From a virus: a DNA stretch of 34,224 bases. The translations under genes were made by a program, and so were the position numbers. The notes under the pieces were generated by a model. The model was given only the letters and a program-made list of their open reading frames with translations, did not search any database and had not been told where the DNA came from. This document shows positions 20,467 to 29,087 of this stretch, in pieces; positions within the stretch are counted from its first letter, which is position 1, and each line of letters opens with the position of its first letter. The stretch lies in IMG/VR virus record IMGVR_UViG_3300024502_000006, positions 1 to 34,224 of that record, one strand, 5' to 3'.

Positions 20467-20494
20467 ATTTTACAGGGTTTTCACCGATTGACAA
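20467..20494 (-). promoter_or_regulatory. Sigma-70-type promoter for the HNH gene
   Basis: On the minus strand: -35 TTGTCA (complement of 20489-20494), a 16-nt spacer and -10 TAAAAT (complement of 20467-20472). Each hexamer is one base from consensus. Transcription would begin near 20460, just before the leader hairpin. Confidence 0.6.
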
Positions 20495-20533
20495 CTGTGT
20501 TATCCTAAATCAACTTCCTTTTTGGGTAAAAGT

Positions 20534-20956
20534 ATGAAGAAAATTTCAGACATCTTGACCACTGAAGAACAGAAACCTCAGAGTTTCCTAAAGACACAGA
20601 AAAAGAAACCTGGGCGTCCCAAAGGTTCTACAAAACTCAACATCCAAAGGTATGCTGACAATCCTGGTCTTGCACTGCCTAAGACCGAACATCAAAAGCT
20701 CCAAGAACTCAAGTCTTTACTGATCAACAGTGCTGGGGCTAATGTGCTGAACAAAGCCATTGAAATTGCCATGAATGACGAACACCCGTCCCAAGGAGCA
20801 ATGATCAAGTTGTGCATGGACAGGATGTTGCCCGTTTCCATGTTTGAAAAAGAAAAGAACAACCGTTCGGCTATCCAGATCAACATCACTGGTATTGGTG
20901 AAGTACAAACTGTGGATAACATTGATGTGACGGATGTGGAGCCTAAGAATGTCTAA
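20534..20956 (+). CDS. Terminase small subunit (probable)
   Basis: The 140-aa product starts at ATG 20534 (MKKISDILTTEEQK). It has a basic AT-hook-like segment (KKKPGRPKGSTK), then a helical region (LPKTEHQKLQELKSLLIN, ANVLNKAIEIAMNDEHPSQ) usual for small terminases or terminase-adjacent DNA-binding proteins, and an acidic beta tail. It is placed directly before TerL with an 8-nt overlap. It should recognise the packaging start on phage DNA. The assignment rests mainly on position and layout. Confidence 0.68.
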   Translation: MKKISDILTTEEQKPQSFLKTQKKKPGRPKGSTKLNIQRYADNPGLALPKTEHQKLQELKSLLINSAGANVLNKAIEIAMNDEHPSQGAMIKLCMDRMLPVSMFEKEKNNRSAIQINITGIGEVQTVDNIDVTDVEPKNV

Positions 20957-22208
20957 TCTCAACTTCCAACTGCTTCCTTGGCAACAAGATGTTTATAAAG
21001 ACCCAACCCGGTTTAAAGTCATTGCCGCTGGTCGCAGATGCGGTAAGTCTCGCCTTGCCGCCACAACTTTGCTGATTGAAGGCTTGAAATGCCCTGCTGG
21101 GTCTGCTGTACTGTATGTGGCTCCTACCCAGGGTCAGGCTCGTCAGATCATTTGGCATGTCTTGATGGAGTTGGGAAGGGAAGTCATTGCCTCTAGCCAT
21201 GTGAACAACATGGACATTACACTGTTAAACGGGGCAACAATTTATGTGCGGGGTGCTGACAGACCAGATACCTTGCGTGGTGTGAGTTTGACTTATGCAG
21301 TGCTTGACGAAGTTGCAGACATCAAGCCTGAAGCATGGGAACAGGTCATCAGGGCCGCTTTGTCTGACAAAAAAGGTCGGGCATTGTTCATTGGGACTCC
21401 AAAAGGGCGAAATTGGTTCTATGACCTGTTCAAACTTGGTCAGGCTGAAGACGGTAATGATTGGAAGTCTTGGCACTTCACCACTAAAGACAACCCATTG
21501 ATTGATCCTAGTGAGATTGAAGCGGCTAAAAAGACCATGAGTTCATTTGCTTTCAAGCAGGAATACATGGCTTCTTTCGACAATGCTGGTAGCGACATCT
21601 TCAAAGAAGAGTGGCTCAAGTATGGGGAAGAGCCTGACTATGGTTCCTACTACATTGCTTGCGACTTGGCTGGCTTTGAAGAAGTGGCAAAACAAGCGGC
21701 CAACAGCAAAAAACGACTAGACCAGACTGCCATTGCCATTGTCAAAGTGACTGAAGATGGTAAATGGTTTGTAAAGAAGATTGACTATGGGCGTTGGGAC
21801 ATTCGGGAGACGGCTGTCAGGATTTTGATGGCGATTAGGGACTACAGGCCGTTAGCTGTTGGGATTGAGAAGGGTGCTTTGAAGAATGCCGTTTTGCCGT
21901 ACCTTAGTGACTTGATGCGAAAGAATAATGTATATTCCCACATAATTGATTTGACACATGGAAACAGGAAAAAGGCTGACAGGATCATCTGGAGTCTTCA
22001 AGGTAGGTTTGAGCATGGACGCATCATCCTGAACAACGAAGAAGAATGGGATGAGTTCATTGACCAACTGCTCATGTTCCCTGCTAAAGGCGTACATGAT
22101 GACCTTCCTGATGCCTTGTCATACATTGACCAACTGGCTGTGACATCGTATTTTGAAGGCGAAGAAGATGAAGAGTGGGAGCCAGTTGACATAATCTCTG
22201 GAGTTTGA
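20949..22208 (+). CDS. Terminase large subunit
   Basis: The 419-aa product starts at ATG 20949, with GGAG 6-7 nt upstream. ATPase: Walker A AAGRRCGKS (residues 26-34), Walker B VLDEVAD (D120, E121), and the LFIGTPKG coupling motif. Nuclease (RNase H-like): YYIACDLAG, a central VGIEKGALK segment and HDDLPDALSYI near the end. This motor pumps DNA into the prohead through the portal and cuts the concatemer. The order TerS-TerL-portal is normal; length is at the short end for the family. Confidence 0.93.
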   Translation: MSNLNFQLLPWQQDVYKDPTRFKVIAAGRRCGKSRLAATTLLIEGLKCPAGSAVLYVAPTQGQARQIIWHVLMELGREVIASSHVNNMDITLLNGATIYVRGADRPDTLRGVSLTYAVLDEVADIKPEAWEQVIRAALSDKKGRALFIGTPKGRNWFYDLFKLGQAEDGNDWKSWHFTTKDNPLIDPSEIEAAKKTMSSFAFKQEYMASFDNAGSDIFKEEWLKYGEEPDYGSYYIACDLAGFEEVAKQAANSKKRLDQTAIAIVKVTEDGKWFVKKIDYGRWDIRETAVRILMAIRDYRPLAVGIEKGALKNAVLPYLSDLMRKNNVYSHIIDLTHGNRKKADRIIWSLQGRFEHGRIILNNEEEWDEFIDQLLMFPAKGVHDDLPDALSYIDQLAVTSYFEGEEDEEWEPVDIISGV

Positions 22209-22214
22209 TAACTC

Positions 22215-22243
22215 TTTACAAACAAAGTGTTATAAGATATGCT
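22215..22243 (+). promoter_or_regulatory. Candidate promoter upstream of the portal gene
   Basis: TTTACA (22215-22220), a 17-nt spacer and TATGCT (22238-22243) match sigma-70 at five and four of six positions. It lies in the 78-nt gap between TerL and portal, before two short hairpins (CATCT/AGATG and TTGGT/ACCAA). It may drive the head genes. Confidence 0.45.
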
Positions 22244-22286
22244 CATCTAAGATGAAATTGGTCTTATACCAAAAAAGGGCTATCCC

Positions 22287-24356
22287 ATGCAGGACATGAA
22301 CGAATCTGAAGGTCTAGAGCAACCATCAGAAAGTGACAAGGAACTTGTTGCTTTCATTACAGACCATTGTGATCGTTGGAGGCAGTATCGTGACTCTAAC
22401 TACATTGACAAATGGGAAGAGTACGAACGCATTTTCCGTGGGATTTGGGATTCTCAAGACAAGACTCGTGATTCAGAGCGCAGTCGATTGGTTACGCCAG
22501 CAACCCAGCAAGCTGTAGAAACTCGCCACGCTGAGATCATGGAAGCCATCTTTGGTCAAGGAGACTTCTTTGACATTGAAGATGATGTGCAGGACATGAA
22601 TGGCAATCCCATTGATGTTGGTGTGATCAAAGCTCAACTCATGGAAGACTTTGCTAAAGACAAAATTAGGAAGTCTATTGACCAGATTGAGTTGATGGCT
22701 GAAATCTATGGGACTGGCATTGGTGAGTTGGTTGTTAAACAAGAAAAAGAGTTCATCCCTGCCACTCAACCTATTCCTGGTCAGATTGGACAAGCCGCAA
22801 TTGGTGTTATTGAGAGAGACAGGGTAGCTGTCAAGATCAATCCTGTCAATCCAAAGAACTTCCTTTTTGATCCTAATGGCACTTCAATTGAAGACTGTAT
22901 GGGTGTTGCCATCGAAAAGTATGTCTCAATCCACAAGATTGTGCAGGGGATGGCGGCTGGCATCTATCGTAAAGCAGAGATTGGCACTGATGCTTTGGAT
23001 GATGCTCTTGAACCCACTCAAGAAGCAACCAATTTTCAAGATGACAAGGTTAAGGTGCTGACCTATTATGGTCTTGTACCTCGTGAATATCTGCAAAAGA
23101 TTGAAGAGGCAGAAGGGGTTGTTAATCTGTTTGGTGAGGGCAGTGAGAATGAAGACTATGAAGACATGGTTGAGGCCATTGTTGTCATTGCCAATGACTC
23201 TGTTCTGCTAAAAGCCGACGAAAATCCTTACATGATGAAGGATCGTCCTGTTCTTTTGTATCAGGATGACACTGTTCCTAACCGTTTGCTAGGTCGTGGC
23301 ACGGTTGAGAAGGCTTACAACATGCAAAAGGCTATCGATGCTCAGACTCGTAGCCATTTGGACTCTTTGGCATTGACTACAAGTCCAATGATTGCAATGG
23401 ATGCCACTCGTTTGCCTCGTGGAGCCAAATTTGAGGTTCGTCCTGGTAAAGCAATTTTGACAAATGGCACTCCATCAGAGATTCTTTACCCATTCAAGTT
23501 TGGTAATACTGATGGAAACAACCTCCAGACGGCAAAAGAGTTTGAGCGTCTGTTGTTGCAAGCCACTGGAACGCTGGATTCCAATGGAATGGTGAGTCAG
23601 GTAAGCCGAGATGCCAATAATGGCGGTATTTCGATGGCTGTTGCCTCCATCATCAAGAAATACAAGCGTACTTTGACCAATTTCCAAGAAGATTTCCTGA
23701 TTCCGTTCATCAAAAAGGCGGCTTTCAGGTATATGCAGTTCGATCCGAACCGCTATCCGTCTGTTGACATGAATTTTGTGCCAACTGCAACCCTTGGAAT
23801 CATTGCACGAGAGTACGAACAACAGCAATTCATTGCTTTGTTGCAGACTCTTGGCCCGAATACCCCTGTTTTGCCGTTGATTCTTAAAGGAATCTTACAA
23901 AATAGCAGTTTGACTAACCGTTTTGAGTTGATTGCGGCTCTTGACCAGATGTCTCAGCCTGATCCTACTCAACAGCAGTTGGCTTTGCAGAAAGTGCAGT
24001 TGGATTTGCAATTGGCACAGGCTCAGGTGGCTCAGGTGGCGACTCAGGCAGAACAGAATCGTGCTGAAGCACAAAAACTGCTGGTTGAGGCTCAGTTGAA
24101 GCCTCAAGAAGTTCAAGCTAGGGTTAGCCAAGCCTTGACGCAGAATTTGCCTAATCAAGATGACATGGCATCCAAGGAATTTGACCGCAGGGTTAAGGTT
24201 GCTGAGTTGATGCTCAAGGAAGCCGACATCAAAAACAAGAGTAAGATTGTCGAAATGCAGATGGCTGAAAAGAGCAACAAAGTCGCTGGTATGGAACAAG
24301 ATTTTCTTGACCAGTTGAGCAAGCAACTTGGCGGTAATGCACCAAAGGTTGAATAA
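22287..24356 (+). CDS. Portal protein
   Basis: The 689-aa product has portal features: an acidic N-terminus, then YIDKWEEYERIFRGIWDSQD and SRLVTPATQQAVETRHAEIM, where the wing region begins, a crown-type VPNRLLGRGTVEKAYNMQKA and the stem region around QTRSHLDSLALTTSPMIAMD. The C-terminal 130 residues are Gln/Ala-rich helices like the long barrel of P22-type portals. The dodecamer is the DNA gate between head and tail. The length is close to P22 portal and longer than T7 gp8. Its stop overlaps the next start (TAATG). Confidence 0.88.
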   Translation: MQDMNESEGLEQPSESDKELVAFITDHCDRWRQYRDSNYIDKWEEYERIFRGIWDSQDKTRDSERSRLVTPATQQAVETRHAEIMEAIFGQGDFFDIEDDVQDMNGNPIDVGVIKAQLMEDFAKDKIRKSIDQIELMAEIYGTGIGELVVKQEKEFIPATQPIPGQIGQAAIGVIERDRVAVKINPVNPKNFLFDPNGTSIEDCMGVAIEKYVSIHKIVQGMAAGIYRKAEIGTDALDDALEPTQEATNFQDDKVKVLTYYGLVPREYLQKIEEAEGVVNLFGEGSENEDYEDMVEAIVVIANDSVLLKADENPYMMKDRPVLLYQDDTVPNRLLGRGTVEKAYNMQKAIDAQTRSHLDSLALTTSPMIAMDATRLPRGAKFEVRPGKAILTNGTPSEILYPFKFGNTDGNNLQTAKEFERLLLQATGTLDSNGMVSQVSRDANNGGISMAVASIIKKYKRTLTNFQEDFLIPFIKKAAFRYMQFDPNRYPSVDMNFVPTATLGIIAREYEQQQFIALLQTLGPNTPVLPLILKGILQNSSLTNRFELIAALDQMSQPDPTQQQLALQKVQLDLQLAQAQVAQVATQAEQNRAEAQKLLVEAQLKPQEVQARVSQALTQNLPNQDDMASKEFDRRVKVAELMLKEADIKNKSKIVEMQMAEKSNKVAGMEQDFLDQLSKQLGGNAPKVE

Positions 24357-26353
24357 TGGACATTGAAAGCCTAGCAAAGCAGTTAATTCTGCAAAACATG
24401 ACACCAGAACAGCAGATGGCTGTTTTGGATGGCATTAAGGCTTCTGTTGCTCAAGCAAAAGAGGTGCAAAAACGCAAGATTGGCGAAAATGTTGACCTTG
24501 TTGTTCAAGCCCTCAAAAAGATTGAAGCCGACATTCGTGATCGATACGATGCAGTAGGCAATGCCATTGAAAAGCGTGTTGCGTCCATTCAAGATGGTCG
24601 TGATGGGGCTGATGGTCGTGATGGTCGTGATGGCAAAGACGGAAAGCCTGGGAAAGATGGAGCCACAGGCCGTCCTGGTCGAGATGGAAAAGACGGTAAA
24701 GATGGCCGAGATGGTATTGATGGCATCTCTGTAATTTCTGCAAACATTGACTTTGATGGTTCTTTGGTCATCAAGTTGTCGAATGGAAAAGAGATCAATG
24801 TTGGTGAAGTTGTGCCGATGGATTTGGCAGAACGCATCAAGATCATTGGCAATGGCGGTGGAACTTCTCAAACTGTCCTTGATACTTTGGATAGTTTGCA
24901 GTCGCAGATTAATAGTTTGATTCCTAGTCAGACTGGAAACTCTGGCAAATACCTAACTACCAATGGTTCTGTACTGTCTTGGGCATCTATTGCTGGTGGT
25001 GGATTGTCATATCAAGGGACATGGAATGCTTCAACGAATATCCCCACACTTACATCTAGCACTGGTACTAACGGTTATTACTATATCGTCAGCACTTCTG
25101 GTTCTACTAATCTTGATGGCATCACTGACTGGGTGGTTGGTGACTGGCTTCTCTTCAATGGCACAGTTTGGCAGAAGATTGACCAATCGAACTTAGTTAC
25201 TTCTGTTAATGGTCAAACTGGTGCTGTGAGTTTGACGACTAGCAACATTAGTGAGGGTTCAAACCTTTACTACACTGACGCTCGTGCTAGGTCTGCTCTT
25301 AGTGCTGGAACTGGAATCTCTTACAACTCATCGACTGGTGCAATCACAAACTCTGCTCCAGACCAAACTGTTGCATTGACCGCTGGTACTGGAATTTCCA
25401 CTAGTGGAACATATCCGAATTTCACAATTACTAATAGTGCGCCAGACCAAACTGTTGTCTTAACTGCTGGAACTGGGATTTCTACAAGTGGCACTTATCC
25501 AAACTTCACGATTACAAATAGTTCTCCAGATCAGATTGTTTCTTTGACTGGTGCTGGAACGGTATCAATTTCCGGTACTTACCCAAACTTCACAATCACT
25601 GGTGCTGACCAATATCAGGGAACAGTTACTTCTGTTGCCATGACTGTTCCAACTGGTTTATCGGTGTCTGGAACTCCGATTACTAGCACTGGGACTTTTG
25701 CAGTTACTTTTGCCACTGGTTATAGTATCCCAACGAATACATCTCAAACGAACTGGGATACTGCCTACACGGATAGATTGAAGTGGGATGGTGGATCAAC
25801 TGGTTTAGTTGCGGCAACTGGTAGAACTAGCCTTGGATTGGGAACGATTGCAACCCAGGCGGCTAGTAATGTATCAATTACTGGTGGTTCAATCACTGGA
25901 ATCACTGATTTGGCAATTGCTGATGGTGGTACTGGTGCTTCTACTGCAACTGCGGCATTGAATAATCTTTTGCCATCTCAAACTAGCAACTCAGGCAAAT
26001 ATTTAACTACTGATGGCACGAATTCAAGTTGGGCCTCAGTTAATGTGGCAAAAGCGTTTGTAAATTTTAATGGAACAGGAACTGTATCCATTAGGGCAAG
26101 TAGTAATGTATCTAGTATTACTGATAATGGCACTGGAGATTACACAATTAATTTTACCAGTGCATTATCTGATGCCAACTATACGGCAACATTAGGTGCT
26201 GGAGCTACTTCTGGAAATGGTACAAACTTTAATTATGGCGTTGCAGATTCTAGTACCGCTAGAACAACAACAGCACTTAGAGTTTGGTACTTCACAAGTA
26301 GTGGAGCAAATTTTGCTGACACAGCAAACTATGAAGTTGCAATTTTCCGTTAA
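24356..26353 (+). CDS. Collagen-like fibre protein between portal and capsid genes
   Basis: The 665-aa product has three parts: a helical N-terminus (1-80) that may attach it to the virion, a collagen-like run of 15 Gly-X-Y triplets (81-125), and a fibre-type repeat body. The body contains two copies of a SGKYLTT-DG/NG...WAS unit, the NLYYTDARAR motif known from tail fibres, and two to three repeats of about 28 residues (each with TAGTGIS...TYPNFTITN). The C-terminus is beta-rich and could bind a receptor. The portal-to-scaffold position is unusual for a tail fibre; a head or collar fibre is possible. Confidence 0.78.
   Translation: MDIESLAKQLILQNMTPEQQMAVLDGIKASVAQAKEVQKRKIGENVDLVVQALKKIEADIRDRYDAVGNAIEKRVASIQDGRDGADGRDGRDGKDGKPGKDGATGRPGRDGKDGKDGRDGIDGISVISANIDFDGSLVIKLSNGKEINVGEVVPMDLAERIKIIGNGGGTSQTVLDTLDSLQSQINSLIPSQTGNSGKYLTTNGSVLSWASIAGGGLSYQGTWNASTNIPTLTSSTGTNGYYYIVSTSGSTNLDGITDWVVGDWLLFNGTVWQKIDQSNLVTSVNGQTGAVSLTTSNISEGSNLYYTDARARSALSAGTGISYNSSTGAITNSAPDQTVALTAGTGISTSGTYPNFTITNSAPDQTVVLTAGTGISTSGTYPNFTITNSSPDQIVSLTGAGTVSISGTYPNFTITGADQYQGTVTSVAMTVPTGLSVSGTPITSTGTFAVTFATGYSIPTNTSQTNWDTAYTDRLKWDGGSTGLVAATGRTSLGLGTIATQAASNVSITGGSITGITDLAIADGGTGASTATAALNNLLPSQTSNSGKYLTTDGTNSSWASVNVAKAFVNFNGTGTVSIRASSNVSSITDNGTGDYTINFTSALSDANYTATLGAGATSGNGTNFNYGVADSSTARTTTALRVWYFTSSGANFADTANYEVAIFR
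24596..24730 (+). repeat. Collagen-like Gly-X-Y repeat (15 triplets)
   Basis: Codons 81-125 of the fibre gene encode uninterrupted triplets (GRD, GAD, GKD, GKP, GAT, GRP and others). Most are Gly-Arg/Lys-Asp, so the rod would be stabilised by salt bridges rather than hydroxyproline. It probably forms a trimeric triple helix. Confidence 0.85.
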
Positions 26354-26361
26354 GGTAAAAA

Positions 26362-26550
26362 ATGAGCAAAAGAATCATTTATCCGACAGATGAAGGTGGC
26401 GTAGCAGTGATTATTCCTGCTGACTGTGGACTTACAATTGAACAAATTGCTGAAAAAGATGTGCCAGTAGGTAAGCCTTATAAAATTATTGATATTGACG
26501 ATATTCCGTCTGATCGTACTTTTAGAAATGCTTGGGAGTATCAAGAATGA
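26362..26550 (+). CDS. Small hypothetical protein next to the fibre gene
   Basis: The 62-aa product (MSKRIIYPTDEGGVAVIIPA) has a beta-rich start and a VPVGKPYKIIDIDDIPSD segment. This KPYKIID-DDIP pattern recurs in small phage proteins next to fibre genes, possibly fibre-assembly helpers. AAGG precedes the ATG. It overlaps the next gene (ATGA). Confidence 0.65.
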   Translation: MSKRIIYPTDEGGVAVIIPADCGLTIEQIAEKDVPVGKPYKIIDIDDIPSDRTFRNAWEYQE

Positions 26551-26777
26551 TTGTTGTCAACATCAATAAAGCCAAAACTATTGCTCACGACATGCGCCGA
26601 GTTGCTCGTGCAGAAGAGTTTGCGCCTTTGGATGATCTCATTATGAAACAGATTCCTGGCACTGATGTTCAAGCTATTGAGGCACAAAGACAGGCTATTA
26701 GAGATAAATATGCCCAACTTCAGGCACAAATGGACTCTGCTCAAACTGTTGAGGAACTAAGGACATTAATTCCATGA
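26547..26777 (+). CDS. Tail-fibre-assembly-associated type small protein
   Basis: The 76-aa product starts at ATG 26547 (MIVVNINKAKTIAHDMRRVA), with a GGGAG site. The sequence RAEEFAPLDDLIMKQIPGTD followed by a helical Q/A/E-rich end is a pattern often seen beside phage tail-fibre genes. A chaperone or fibre-linked role is inferred from position. It is ATGA-coupled to both neighbours. Confidence 0.65.
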   Translation: MIVVNINKAKTIAHDMRRVARAEEFAPLDDLIMKQIPGTDVQAIEAQRQAIRDKYAQLQAQMDSAQTVEELRTLIP

Positions 26778-27013
26778 CTCCTGAACTTCAAAAATACTAT
26801 GAAAACCGCTTTTCCATGATGGCAACAGATGGATGGAGTGATTTGATTGAGGATATTGACAATATGGTAAACGCTTTGAATAATATAAGCGTAGTTCAGG
26901 ATGAGAAAGACCTACAATTCAAAAAAGGTGAACTTTCGATCCTCACATGGCTGAAAAACCTCAAAGAGGTCAGTGAAAGAGCATACGAGGAACTGAATGA
27001 GAAGAATGTTTGA
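26774..27013 (+). CDS. Small helical hypothetical protein
   Basis: The 79-aa product (MTPELQKYYENRFSMMATDG, then WSDLIEDIDNMVNALNNI) is helical and acidic with a coiled-coil-like C-terminal half. This MMATDGW...LIED type is familiar from T7-like and other podophage structural regions, without known function. It is ATGA-coupled upstream and overlaps the next gene. Confidence 0.65.
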   Translation: MTPELQKYYENRFSMMATDGWSDLIEDIDNMVNALNNISVVQDEKDLQFKKGELSILTWLKNLKEVSERAYEELNEKNV

Positions 27014-27224
27014 TTTTGTCTGTGAAAACGGACACAAGTTTGACAAACTGGTTGGTTATGAGACAACTAGTTTGAGATGTGATTGCGGTGGTTCAGCCAA
27101 TCGCGTCATATCGGCTCCAGCAATCAAGTTGGAAGGGTGGAGCGGTCATTTTCCTGGTGCATCCATGAAGTTTGATCGTAAACACCGTGAAAAGTTGAAA
27201 GCAGAGCAAAAAGCGAACTCATAA
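27006..27224 (+). CDS. Zinc-ribbon-type small protein
   Basis: The 72-aa product starts at ATG 27006 (MFDFVCENGHKFDKLVGYET), overlapping the previous gene. C6, H10, then CDCGG form an FmdB-like putative zinc ribbon with the pattern C-x3-H...C-x-C. It is followed by a GWSGHFPGASMKFDRKH segment with a basic end. A small phage zinc-ribbon regulator or assembly factor is possible. Confidence 0.65.
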   Translation: MFDFVCENGHKFDKLVGYETTSLRCDCGGSANRVISAPAIKLEGWSGHFPGASMKFDRKHREKLKAEQKANS

Positions 27225-27283
27225 GCAAATCATGTGCCGAGTTCATATCTCCTACAACCGATTAGGCAGGAAAAGGAAAAACT

Positions 27284-28042
27284 ATGTTGATTGATGAAAA
27301 CGAGAATCTGGATCAAAATGAACTGGAAACAGTTGGTAAAGAAATCTCCAAACTGAATGAAGAAGCGAGCGGTCTTCCTGAGAAATACAGGAATAAGTCA
27401 CTTGAAGATGTGATTAAGATGCACCAAGAGGCTGAAAAGCTCATTGGTAAGCAAGCTCAAGAGGTTGGAGAGGTTCGTAAACTGGCAGATGAACTGATCA
27501 AGAGCAATCTCGCTACTAAACAACAACAAGTTGTGCAAGAAGAACCTGAAGTTGACTTCTTTGAAGACCCACGGAAGGCTGTTCAGAAGACTGTTGAGGC
27601 ACATCCGGATGTTCTTGCGGCCCGTCAAGCGGCTCAAGAGTTCAAAAAGATGCAAGTCCAGCAAAAGTTGCAACAGGCGCATCCTGATTTTGCCCAAGTA
27701 GTGCAAGACCCTGGATTCGCTGATTGGGTTAAGGGTTCATCTGTAAGGATGTCTCTGTACTCAAAGGCAGATGCTGAATTTGACTTTGACAGTGCTAATG
27801 AATTGCTGTCCACTTACAAAGAGCTGCGTGGAATTCGTACCAAACAAACCGAGACTGCTGGAAAGGTGGCTCGTGAGAAGGATATGAAAACTGCATCAGT
27901 TGATGTTGGTGGAACAGGTGAGAGTTCAAAGAGGGTTTACAGAAGGGCTGACTTAATTCGGCTGAAGATGACTGACCCTGCTCGTTATGAAGCATTGCAA
28001 CCAGAAATCATGGCGGCTTATGCTGAAGGGCGGGTTCGATAA
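27284..28042 (+). CDS. Scaffolding protein
   Basis: The 252-aa product is acidic and nearly all helical: an N-terminal acidic stretch (DENENLDQNELETVGKEI), coiled-coil sections with QAQEVGEVRKLADELI, a PEVDFFEDPRKAV linker, AHPDFAQVVQDPGFADWV and a C-terminus typical of T7 gp9-type scaffolds, ending in a basic/helical capsid-binding region (RRADLIRLKMTDPARYE). AAGGA lies 7 nt before the ATG. It directly precedes the capsid gene. It should guide prohead assembly and leave before packaging. Confidence 0.85.
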   Translation: MLIDENENLDQNELETVGKEISKLNEEASGLPEKYRNKSLEDVIKMHQEAEKLIGKQAQEVGEVRKLADELIKSNLATKQQQVVQEEPEVDFFEDPRKAVQKTVEAHPDVLAARQAAQEFKKMQVQQKLQQAHPDFAQVVQDPGFADWVKGSSVRMSLYSKADAEFDFDSANELLSTYKELRGIRTKQTETAGKVAREKDMKTASVDVGGTGESSKRVYRRADLIRLKMTDPARYEALQPEIMAAYAEGRVR

Positions 28043-28068
28043 ACCCTTAATCTTTTGGAGATTTTCAA

Positions 28069-29025
28069 ATGGCACTTGGAACTGATCATGTCACAGTAAC
28101 TACTGCGGCAACTTTTATCCCTGAAATCTGGTCGGATGAGATTGCCGCCGCATACAAGAAGAATCTTGTTGCCGCAAACCTCATCAAGAAGATGAATTTC
28201 CGTGGCAAAAAAGGCGACACCGTTCACATTCCCGTTCCCACTCGTGGTTCGGCTTCTGCTAAGTCTGCTTCTACGCAGGTTACGCTGATTGCCGCCACCG
28301 AGAGCGAAGTTACGGTTTCTATCAACAAGCACTATGAATATAGCCGCTTGATTGAAGACATCGTTGAAGCCCAAGCTCAATCGTCACTGCGTCAGTTCTA
28401 CACTGATGATGCTGGTTATGCACTTGCCAAGCAAGTTGATACCGACCTCATCCAGTTGGGCCGTACCGTGAACGGTGGTTCTGCTGGCGCTCGTTACAAC
28501 GCCGCTTACATTGGTGGCGATGGCACGACCGCTTTTGACTACACTGCCAACACCAACACTGGTAACGCCTCTGCTCTGACTGATGCCGCTATTCGTCGCA
28601 CCATTCAGCGTCTGGACGATTCCGATGTTCCGATGGACGGTCGTTTCTTCATCATTCCTCCCTCAAGCCGTAACACCCTGATGGGTATTGCCCGTTACAC
28701 GGAACAGGCTTTTGTGGGTGAGTCTGGTGCTGGTAACACCATCCGCAACGGTGAAATTGGCAATGTGTACGGCATCCCCGTGTTCGTGTCGAGCAATGCT
28801 GATCACGCATCTGCTACTTCCACCTACCCTGCTTCTGGTTCTTCCATCGCTCGTATCTGCCTGATGGGTCATCGTGACTCTATGGTTCTGGTTGAGCAGA
28901 TGGCTGTTCGTTCGCAGACCCAGTACAAGCAAGAGTATCTGGGTACGCTGTTCACTGCTGACACCCTGTATGGTGTTGCTGAACTGCGTGACTACGGTGC
29001 AGTTGCCTTGGCAGTTCCTGCCTAA
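28069..29025 (+). CDS. Major capsid protein
   Basis: The 318-aa product has the expected features of a podovirus HK97-fold capsid protein: an N-arm (TTAATFIPEIWSDEIAAAYK), an E-loop-like region (FRGKKGDTVHIPVPTRGSAS), the spine helix region (HYEYSRLIEDIVEAQAQSSL) and P- and A-domain strands up to ELRDYGAVAL. Upstream scaffold and strong GGAG ribosome site, then a strong terminator immediately downstream, fit a highly expressed coat gene. Its third positions are more C-rich than in neighbours, a usual sign of high expression. Confidence 0.9.
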   Translation: MALGTDHVTVTTAATFIPEIWSDEIAAAYKKNLVAANLIKKMNFRGKKGDTVHIPVPTRGSASAKSASTQVTLIAATESEVTVSINKHYEYSRLIEDIVEAQAQSSLRQFYTDDAGYALAKQVDTDLIQLGRTVNGGSAGARYNAAYIGGDGTTAFDYTANTNTGNASALTDAAIRRTIQRLDDSDVPMDGRFFIIPPSSRNTLMGIARYTEQAFVGESGAGNTIRNGEIGNVYGIPVFVSSNADHASATSTYPASGSSIARICLMGHRDSMVLVEQMAVRSQTQYKQEYLGTLFTADTLYGVAELRDYGAVALAVPA

Positions 29026-29033
29026 GGTGAGTT

Positions 29034-29067
29034 AGTCCTTCCTCCTAACGGGGGAGGGACTTTTTTC
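29034..29067 (+). terminator. Strong terminator after the capsid gene
   Basis: AGTCCTTCCTCC-TAAC-GGGGGAGGGACT forms a 12-bp stem with G-U pairs, followed by TTTTTT. It lies 8 nt past the capsid stop. It should sharply lower transcription of downstream head and tail genes relative to capsid. Confidence 0.85.
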
Positions 29068-29087
29068 TGTTTTTAGGAGATTGATTC

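Noticed and set aside
20488-20516. Rightward TTGACA as a -35 for the terminase genes
   Set aside because: The hexamer is perfect, but no -10-like sequence lies 16-18 nt downstream; the same DNA makes a better leftward promoter for the HNH gene.
24589-24852. Minus-strand Ser/Pro-rich frame opposite the collagen repeat
   Set aside because: It is the antisense reading of the Gly-X-Y codons; repetitive coding DNA gives open frames on the other strand.
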